A DNA stretch of 8,563 nucleotides from JBDHUJ01 sp039809105 (GTDB lineage Bacteria; Patescibacteriota; Saccharimonadia; Saccharimonadales; UBA4665), in contig JBDHUJ010000049.1 in NCBI GenBank assembly GCA_039809105.1, forward strand, positions 1 to 8,563. The letters run 5' to 3'. The position numbers were made by a program, and so were the translations under genes. This document shows positions 3,735 to 8,563 of this stretch, piece after piece (within the stretch, counting starts at the first letter, position 1; every line of letters begins with the position of its first letter). The notes under the pieces are model-generated. The model did no database searches, was not told where the DNA came from, and was given only the letters and a program-made list of their open reading frames with translations.

Positions 3735-5702
3735 ATGAGATTTTACGAAGTGTTGGTCGGCGACATGCAGTACCACGGCAGCGAAGCGCTGACGTATGGG
3801 CATGCTGGTGCGCTGGTGGCTGGTGCGCTGGTAAAAGTCAGTATGCGCGGACGCAGCGTGTTAGGTATCGTAACCGGCGAAGTCAGGCAGCCCCTTTTCG
3901 AAACAAAAGAAATCAGCGCAGCCGCACCCTTCGCCCCCATCCCGCACGAAAACCTGAAACTGATGGAATGGCTGCGTGCCTACTACCCCGCTCCGCTGGG
4001 TGCCGTCGTCCGGCTCTTTGTCCCACCCACCGAAGCCTTCCCTAAAACAGAACGTCGAACGAAGAAAGACGAAGATGGAGATACTTCTGCTTTCAACGTT
4101 CCACGTTCTTCGTTCGATTCCCTGCCCCCACTTACGGCCGAACAGCAGCATGCCCTCGCAATCATCCAAGAACCCGGCAGCTACCTCCTGCACGGCATAA
4201 CCGGCAGCGGCAAGTCGCGGGTATACATAGAACTTACTCGGCGCACATTGGCCGCCGGAAAATCTGTGTTCATGTTAACGCCCGAAATCGGCCTGACAGC
4301 GCAGCTCACCGGTAACTTCTCTCAGCAGTTCGGTGAACACAAAATTGTGGTACTTCACTCCGCCATGACTGCAGCTGCCCGCCGCGACGCATGGTATCGG
4401 CTGCTCGCTACACAGGAGCCCGTAGTGGTCATCGGCCCGCGTTCGGCGTTATTTTCGCCCGTCCATAACGTCGGTCTGGTTATCTTGGATGAGTCGCATG
4501 ACCAGGCCTACAAAAACGAATCAGCCCCGCATTATCTGACCAGCAGAGTCGCTGCAGTTCTTACAACACTCCATAGCGGCATATTTGTCAGCGGCTCCGC
4601 TACACCCAACATAGACGACTATTTTCTCGCTCACAGCAAACAGCGCCCTGTTATCCGTATGAACCAGCTCGCAACGCAAGCCGACGCCAACGAAACAGCC
4701 ATAACTATGGTCGACATGCGGGACAAAAACAGCTTCTCCCGAAGCCGGATTCTGACGCAAAAACTCGTAGACAAAGTTACAACTACCTTACAAGCTGGCG
4801 AGCAGACGCTCTTGTTTCTAAACCGCCGCGGTACCGCAAACGTGGTGCTTTGCAGCAATTGCGGCTGGCAAAAGCTATGTCCGAACTGCGACCTGCCACT
4901 CACCTACCACGGCGACGAACACGTGCTGCGTTGCCACACCTGTGGCTTCACTACGCAGCTACCCGGCACCTGTCCAGAATGCGGCAACTCCGATATATTA
5001 CTCAAAAGCGTCGGCACCAAAGCGGTTCTAGAAGAAGTCCAGCGCCTGTTTCCGCAAGCCAAAGTCCAGCGTTTCGACACTGACCTCGGCAAAGACGAAC
5101 GGCTGGAAAAGCACATCGATGCGCTTCAGGCCGGCAGCGCCGATATTTTAGTCGGCACACAGATGATTGCCAAGGGGCTTGACCTTCCGCGCCTCAGCCT
5201 CGTAGGAATCATCAATGCCGACAGCAGTCTGCTAATGCCTGACTACACCGCCACCGAACGTACTTACCAATTGCTAAGCCAAGTCATCGGCCGGGTCGGC
5301 CGCGGACACCGCGCTGGCAGTGTTGTCGTCCAGTGCTACGACCCCGAAAACCCGACACTCCGCGCAGCCTTGGCGGGAGACTGGGGAGGATTCTACGAAA
5401 CCGAGCTGGCGGAACGCAAACTATTCAAGTTTCCACCTTTCACGTTCTTATTGAAGCTAAACTGCCTCCGCGCGACCAGCAAGTCAGCAGAATCGAACGC
5501 CCGCAAACTTGCCGCAACCATCACCACGGAGCACCCAGGCGTCAGTGTCGAAGGTCCCACGCCCGCCTTCCATCCCCGCGAACGCGGGAAATATAACTGG
5601 CAGTTGGTGGTCAAAAGTGCCAAGCGTACCGAACTAGTTGCAATTATCAACGAGCTCCCCTCCGGGTGGAGCTACGATATCGACCCGACTAATTTACTCT
5701 AG
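3735..5702 (+). CDS. priA: primosomal protein N', replication restart helicase PriA
   Basis: A 3'-5' DNA helicase that recognises stalled forks and reloads the replicative helicase. At 655 residues it is shorter than the E. coli protein (732). Order of parts: an N-terminal fork-binding domain (1-100); a linker (about 101-133); helicase core with Walker A GITGSGKS (154-161), DESH box (252-255) and GSATP (287-291); a zinc domain with all eight cysteines (373, 376, 382, 385, 400, 403, 413, 416); then VGTQMIAKGLDLP and the arginine-finger motif QVIGRVGRG (517-525); and a C-terminal domain. The linker ERRTKKDEDGDTSAFN is encoded by an array of 7-base repeats (4047-4118) that stays in frame. The ATG at 3735 directly follows a TATACT box, so the message is probably leaderless. 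def and fmt follow, a widespread gene order. Confidence 0.97.
   Translation: MRFYEVLVGDMQYHGSEALTYGHAGALVAGALVKVSMRGRSVLGIVTGEVRQPLFETKEISAAAPFAPIPHENLKLMEWLRAYYPAPLGAVVRLFVPPTEAFPKTERRTKKDEDGDTSAFNVPRSSFDSLPPLTAEQQHALAIIQEPGSYLLHGITGSGKSRVYIELTRRTLAAGKSVFMLTPEIGLTAQLTGNFSQQFGEHKIVVLHSAMTAAARRDAWYRLLATQEPVVVIGPRSALFSPVHNVGLVILDESHDQAYKNESAPHYLTSRVAAVLTTLHSGIFVSGSATPNIDDYFLAHSKQRPVIRMNQLATQADANETAITMVDMRDKNSFSRSRILTQKLVDKVTTTLQAGEQTLLFLNRRGTANVVLCSNCGWQKLCPNCDLPLTYHGDEHVLRCHTCGFTTQLPGTCPECGNSDILLKSVGTKAVLEEVQRLFPQAKVQRFDTDLGKDERLEKHIDALQAGSADILVGTQMIAKGLDLPRLSLVGIINADSSLLMPDYTATERTYQLLSQVIGRVGRGHRAGSVVVQCYDPENPTLRAALAGDWGGFYETELAERKLFKFPPFTFLLKLNCLRATSKSAESNARKLAATITTEHPGVSVEGPTPAFHPRERGKYNWQLVVKSAKRTELVAIINELPSGWSYDIDPTNLL
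4047..4118. repeat. inverted heptad repeats inside priA, GAACGNN type
   Basis: Five 7-base units of the form NNNGAAN run from 4047 to 4081, and after TA five units of the form NTTCNNN run from 4084 to 4118, making an imperfect hairpin in which each unit keeps GAA against TTC. The clearest units are GAACGTC and GAACGAA on the left (4050-4063) and CACGTTC and TTCGTTC on the right (4102-4115). The repeat lies in the priA coding sequence and encodes the charged, probably disordered linker at residues 106-127, where length changes would be tolerated. Confidence 0.75.
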
Positions 5703-5707
5703 AAGTC

Positions 5708-5837
5708 GTTTACCTTTCACCCTTCACCGTTCACCATGCGTTATCCCTTTACCGTTTACCGTGCGGGCGTCCTCCACGGTAAACGGACAACGGTGGATGT
5801 ATGGTGAATGGAAAATGGTAAAAGGTAAATGGAAACT
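5708..5837. repeat. symmetric heptad-repeat hairpin, GGTRAAN type
   Basis: The priA-def gap is filled by 7-base units. Left arm: four units of NTTYACC (5708-5735), four bases ATGC (5736-5739), and three units (5740-5760, the first degenerate). A 17-base loop follows (5761-5777). Right arm: three units of GGNNNAN (5778-5798), four bases GTAT (5799-5802), then units of GGNRAAN (5803-5837). The arms are reverse complements of each other in the same 4-unit, 4-base, 3-unit order. It could fold as one long imperfect hairpin in the mRNA and separate priA from def transcription, but no U tract follows. Confidence 0.85.
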
Positions 5838-5862
5838 GGTTCCCCCTGAGAACTCCTTCCGG

Positions 5863-5868
5863 TATACT
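5863..5868 (+). promoter_or_regulatory. -10 box of def-fmt, near-leaderless
   Basis: TATACT here would start transcription near 5875. That excludes the ATG at 5872 and points to the ATG at 5878, with a leader of about three bases. The -35 is poor (TTCCCC at 5840-5845, 17-base spacer). The box lies just after the heptad hairpin, so def-fmt can be transcribed independently of priA. Confidence 0.55.
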
Positions 5869-5877
5869 TCTATGCAT

Positions 5878-6450
5878 ATGAATGACAAAACCCTCATTAC
5901 CCTGCCGAATGACCACTTGCGTGAGTCGTCCAAAAAAGTCGGCTACATAGACGAGCAGATTACGGAACTTATAGAGCACATGCGCGGAGTGACACTGGAA
6001 TGGGAAGCCGGCCGCGACCACGAAGTCGGTGTCGCGCTGGCCGCCATACAAATCGATGTGCCACTGCGGGTGGTTATAATACGTAACGATTTCGACAACA
6101 AGTCAGACAAAACATTCCGCGTTTTCATAAATCCGGTCATTACGAAATACGAAGGGAACGTTACAACAGACTTTGAAGGCTGCCTGAGCGTCAAAGACAT
6201 TTATGGCAAAGTACCCCGCCATGACAAGATACGCGTCAAAGCTTTGGGTCTGGATGGCAAAGAAGTCCGCATCACCGCCGAAGGCTTCCTGGCCCGCGTA
6301 TTCCAACACGAAATCGACCACACAAACGGCATAGTTTTCCTGGACCGTATAAAAGATGACGACAAGGCATTTTACAACCTGAACGAATCGGGCAACCTGG
6401 AGCAACTCGATTATGAAGCAGATATACGGACCAATAGTCTTCTTTGGTAA
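5878..6450 (+). CDS. def: peptide deformylase
   Basis: Removes the formyl group from the N-terminal formyl-methionine of new proteins, before the methionine aminopeptidase encoded at 686-1438 can act. From the ATG at 5878 it has 190 residues. All three active-site motifs are present: motif 1 GVALAAIQ (residues 51-58; the usual form is GxGLAAxQ, so Gly is replaced by Ala), motif 2 EGCLS (100-104) with the metal cysteine, and motif 3 QHEIDH (143-148) with the two metal histidines and catalytic Glu. The frame stays open back to 5638, but that part runs through the end of priA and the heptad hairpin and is not protein-like. An ATG at 5872 is in frame but too close to the -10 box. The last 38 bases overlap fmt. 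Confidence 0.95.
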   Translation: MNDKTLITLPNDHLRESSKKVGYIDEQITELIEHMRGVTLEWEAGRDHEVGVALAAIQIDVPLRVVIIRNDFDNKSDKTFRVFINPVITKYEGNVTTDFEGCLSVKDIYGKVPRHDKIRVKALGLDGKEVRITAEGFLARVFQHEIDHTNGIVFLDRIKDDDKAFYNLNESGNLEQLDYEADIRTNSLLW

Positions 6451-7342
6451 CGAGCGCATCGCAACTGGTGTAACTACCACAACACCTATTTTGCGCTCGC
6501 TTATCGAGGCTGGTTACCCCATTGCGGCAGTTGTGGCAAACCACGAAGCAGCCAAGTCCCGCAACGCTCGAAGCCTGGAAGTCGCTACTCTCGCTGGCGA
6601 GTACGGCATACCAGTCTTGCTGCCGGACAAACCCAAAGACATCCTGGAAGAACTGCGAAGCTATGGCGCCGTCGCCGGTGTGCTAGTGGCGTATGGCAGA
6701 ATCATTCCCCAGTCTATCATCGACATATTCCCCCGCGGTATCATAAACATCCACCCCTCCCTGCTTCCAAAGCACCGCGGCCCGACACCGCTCGAAAGCG
6801 TTATGTTGGACGGCAGCAGCGTGACAGGTGTTTCCATAATGGAACTTGCCAAAGAGATGGACGCCGGCCCCGTCTACGCCCAGTCCGAGTACGAACTGAC
6901 CGGCGCCGAAACGAAACAGCAGTTAGCAGACGACCTCAGCGAAATCGGCAGCGCGATGTTGTTAGAAATACTACCCGGCATATTGGATGGTAGTGTAGTT
7001 GCCCTGCCTCAGGACCACAACGCCGCGACATACGACAAGCTCATCAGCAGAAACGACGGCGTACTTGATTGTACCAAGCCTGCAGTCACGCTGGAACGCG
7101 AAATCCGTGCATACGCACAATGGCCCAAAAGCCGCATGCGTCTCGGTACTACGGATGTTGTAATTACCGCCGCATCCGTTACACAGCTAGGCAAAGCCAC
7201 GCCCGGAAAACTCATGCCAGAGAAAAAACGCCTCTTTATAGGCACTGGCCAGGACTGGCTGGAGGTCTTACGCCTGAAGCCCGCCGGCAAAGCCGAAATG
7301 ACCACCGAAGCCTTCCTGAACGGCTACGGCAAAGATTTATAG
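6413..7342 (+). CDS. fmt: methionyl-tRNA formyltransferase
   Basis: Uses 10-formyl-tetrahydrofolate to formylate methionyl-initiator tRNA. The length of 309 residues is normal. The N-terminal Rossmann domain begins IVFFGNERIA and holds the catalytic Asn112 and His114 in NIHPSLLPKHRG, and Asp150 in EMDAGPVY. The C-terminal tRNA-binding beta barrel (about 205-309) shows the usual EIRAYAQWPKSRM stretch. The ATG at 6413 lies inside def (38-base overlap) and has GGAG ten bases upstream (6399-6402), so translation is likely coupled to def. The TAG at 7340-7342 abuts the stop codon of the convergent hypothetical gene with no bases between, leaving no terminator directly after fmt. Confidence 0.96.
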   Translation: MKQIYGPIVFFGNERIATGVTTTTPILRSLIEAGYPIAAVVANHEAAKSRNARSLEVATLAGEYGIPVLLPDKPKDILEELRSYGAVAGVLVAYGRIIPQSIIDIFPRGIINIHPSLLPKHRGPTPLESVMLDGSSVTGVSIMELAKEMDAGPVYAQSEYELTGAETKQQLADDLSEIGSAMLLEILPGILDGSVVALPQDHNAATYDKLISRNDGVLDCTKPAVTLEREIRAYAQWPKSRMRLGTTDVVITAASVTQLGKATPGKLMPEKKRLFIGTGQDWLEVLRLKPAGKAEMTTEAFLNGYGKDL

Positions 7343-8443
7343 TCAGAAGCTTATCAGGTGCGCGAGAGGCATATGCCAATCACCCTCTTCGCCGCGCGTA
7401 AACCCGAGACGTTGCGCCGGAACAGTGTAGCCCCGCTTTGATTGCTCCTTAGTAATATAACAATTGTACCCGTGCACGGCTTCGCGGATAGCAACGGCTT
7501 TCATCCCGCATGACCGAGCAATGCCGCCCGCCATTAGAACAAGAACCTTTTGCCAATCAATCGGCATAAGACCGCGCGGTTGTTTATGCCCAACAGATTC
7601 ACGGCCACCATTTCCGGAAGGCCGCCAAACCTGGCCTTGTATCCGTTGCATCTGCCGGAGCTGAACCTCTTGTCCATTACCGGCCGCAACGATTCCGCCA
7701 ATCGCCTGGGGGAGACCCCTGTACGTCAAAGCAAAACCAGTTGGGGTATCGAGGTACGTACCAGTGTAATCAGCGATACTGTTCTTTGCCGTTACACTGT
7801 CTACCCACTCAAGTATGCGACCGTTCATCATAAAATCCGGGCCATCATCGGCCTGCACTGGTACGACAGCATATTCTTGACACCGCTTGCCGCTTAATTG
7901 AATGTCGTCTTTTGGGCTTTGCCGCACTATTTCAGGAACATCGATATCTGTCAGCACACTGCCCCACACAGCTTCCATAACTGTGTTCTGTGCTAAAACA
8001 GCCCTGCCAGATACTTTCTTGTCAGATTCGCCTGCATGTTGCGTCTGTCTGTGTGCGTTTTCACGAGCAACGATTCTAGACTTACGCAGAAACCACTCGT
8101 TGTAGCCTTCGTCTTCAAGAGCAGAAGTAAGCCCTTCGACGCGCCTTGTATTAGGGTCGTTGCCAATAGTCCACGCGGTTACCTCCTCACCGAAAATCGT
8201 AAGTAGTTGACGCGCCGATAGGCAGCCGAGCAGCATGGCGGCGGCCTCAACCGGTCGGCTATAGCCGCTATCCGGAGGAAAGCCGTCTAGTCGTGCGGCC
8301 AGTTCGGCAGCCGGCACATCTGCCAGCCCGTCAGTAGATGCAATCGCTTTCTCGTAGGTCGAAAAATTATGCCAGACATCAGTCCACTCTACATTGGCGG
8401 CAGCCATATCGGGTGCATTGTAGACCTCACGAATACTTGTCAT
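7343..8443 (-). CDS. hypothetical protein, 366 residues
   Basis: I do not recognise the family. The protein is soluble in appearance, without signal peptide or membrane segments. It begins with a tryptophan- and alanine-rich helical part (1-110, for example EWTDVWHNFSTYEKA and VEAAAMLLGCLSARQLL), continues with a polar stretch (about 130-180), then a mixed alpha/beta region. It ends with a helix IDWQKVLVLMAGGIARSCGMKAVAI (295-319) and a closing segment in which VPAQRLGFTRGEEGDWHMPL (341-360) resembles the end of acyltransferase-like or other ligand-binding domains; this is only an impression. The ATG at 8443 overlaps the stop of the upstream mini-ORF (TGATG). A strong hairpin lies 18-45 bases upstream. 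The gene converges on fmt with abutting stops and shares its leader motif with the 188-residue gene at the other end of the window. Confidence 0.75.
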   Translation of the reverse strand: MTSIREVYNAPDMAAANVEWTDVWHNFSTYEKAIASTDGLADVPAAELAARLDGFPPDSGYSRPVEAAAMLLGCLSARQLLTIFGEEVTAWTIGNDPNTRRVEGLTSALEDEGYNEWFLRKSRIVARENAHRQTQHAGESDKKVSGRAVLAQNTVMEAVWGSVLTDIDVPEIVRQSPKDDIQLSGKRCQEYAVVPVQADDGPDFMMNGRILEWVDSVTAKNSIADYTGTYLDTPTGFALTYRGLPQAIGGIVAAGNGQEVQLRQMQRIQGQVWRPSGNGGRESVGHKQPRGLMPIDWQKVLVLMAGGIARSCGMKAVAIREAVHGYNCYITKEQSKRGYTVPAQRLGFTRGEEGDWHMPLAHLISF

Positions 8444-8460
8444 CAGGGCAATCGCATATG
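8442..8460 (-). repeat. 19-base leader repeat, right copy, with mini-ORF MRLP
   Basis: An exact inverted copy of the sequence at 104-122. Read on the minus strand it contains ATG CGA TTG CCC TGA (8457-8443), and the A of the TGA is the A of the ATG that starts the 366-residue protein, a classic stop-start overlap (TGATG). No Shine-Dalgarno sequence precedes either ATG. Confidence 0.7.
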
Positions 8461-8494
8461 AAAAGGGCTTCCGCCAGGAAGCCCTTTTCTTTTT
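8461..8494 (+). terminator. intrinsic terminator hairpin, possibly bidirectional
   Basis: AAAAGGGCTTCC (8461-8472) and GGAAGCCCTTTT (8477-8488) form a perfect 12-bp stem with a GCCA loop, followed on the plus strand by CTTTTT (8489-8494). On the plus strand it could end transcripts running through from fmt, 1.1 kb upstream. On the minus strand the stem ends in TTTT and lies between any promoter and the 366-residue gene, where it would act as an attenuator. Confidence 0.8.
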
Positions 8495-8498
8495 CCGC

Positions 8499-8504
8499 TA
8501 TGCT
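8499..8504 (+). promoter_or_regulatory. possible -10 box of the last gene
   Basis: TATGCT just after the terminator would start transcription near 8511 and leave a leader of about 23 bases containing the AAGGAA ribosome binding site. No convincing -35 box is seen, as its place falls inside the terminator hairpin. Confidence 0.35.
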
Positions 8505-8533
8505 AGGAGCTGTAACACAAACAAGGAACACAT

Positions 8534-8563
8534 ATGCCTCACCAACCGCTCGCCCAACACTTC
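8534..8563 (+). CDS. start of a gene cut by the window end
   Basis: The ATG at 8534 is preceded by AAGGAA (8523-8528) at a normal distance of five bases and opens a frame of ten codons, MPHQPLAQHF, to the end of the window. Too little is present to name it. It is divergent from the 366-residue gene and, unlike most genes here, has a recognisable Shine-Dalgarno sequence. Confidence 0.55.
   Translation, partial: MPHQPLAQHF

Noticed and set aside
5638..5877. N-terminal extension of def by about 80 residues
   Set aside because: It overlaps the end of priA, passes through the heptad hairpin and the TATACT box, and other deformylases do not have it.

Overview
The window carries conserved bacterial housekeeping genes at close spacing. 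From left to right these are map, adk, yqeY, rpsU and a small winged-helix protein gene (all on the minus strand), then priA, def and fmt (plus strand). An unrecognised gene sits at each edge. Proteins are short for their families: an adenylate kinase without a full LID domain and a 655-residue PriA. Several promoters have a TATACT -10 box so close to the start codon that the mRNA would have almost no leader. Together with a moderate GC content and ordinary stop codons (TAA, TAG and TGA all terminate genes), this suggests a reduced-genome bacterium, most likely of the Candidate Phyla Radiation and possibly Saccharibacteria. That placement is an inference; no rRNA is present to settle it.

Layout. 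1-100 is probably the end of an upstream gene. 123-689 (+) is an unrecognised 188-residue protein whose stop codon overlaps the stop of map (686-1438, -). Between map and adk lies a nearly symmetric 151-base inverted repeat (1465-1615). adk (1612-2151, -) has its ribosome binding site and GTG start buried in a strong hairpin and is preceded by an array of 7-base repeats. yqeY and rpsU (2257-2930, -) form a tight pair driven by a clear promoter. 2970-3275 has no gene and is packed with palindromes. A winged-helix regulator (3276-3566, -) diverges from priA (3735-5702, +) and has a good promoter with a possible operator. Between priA and def is a second heptad-repeat element, built as a symmetric hairpin, and a third heptad array lies inside the priA reading frame. 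def (5878-6450) and fmt (6413-7342) overlap. fmt abuts, stop to stop, an unrecognised 366-residue gene (7343-8443, -). Beyond that are a perfect terminator hairpin and the first ten codons of another plus-strand gene.

Function. def, fmt and map together cover formylation of the initiator tRNA, removal of the formyl group and removal of the initiator methionine. rpsU and yqeY also relate to translation, adk supplies nucleotides and priA restarts replication forks.

The most unusual signals are three. First, three separate 7-base-periodic repeat elements with different unit sequences but shared architecture. Second, a 19-base sequence repeated in inverted orientation immediately before both unrecognised edge genes, containing the mini-ORF Met-Arg-Leu-Pro-stop in both copies. 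Third, the large structured element between adk and map.
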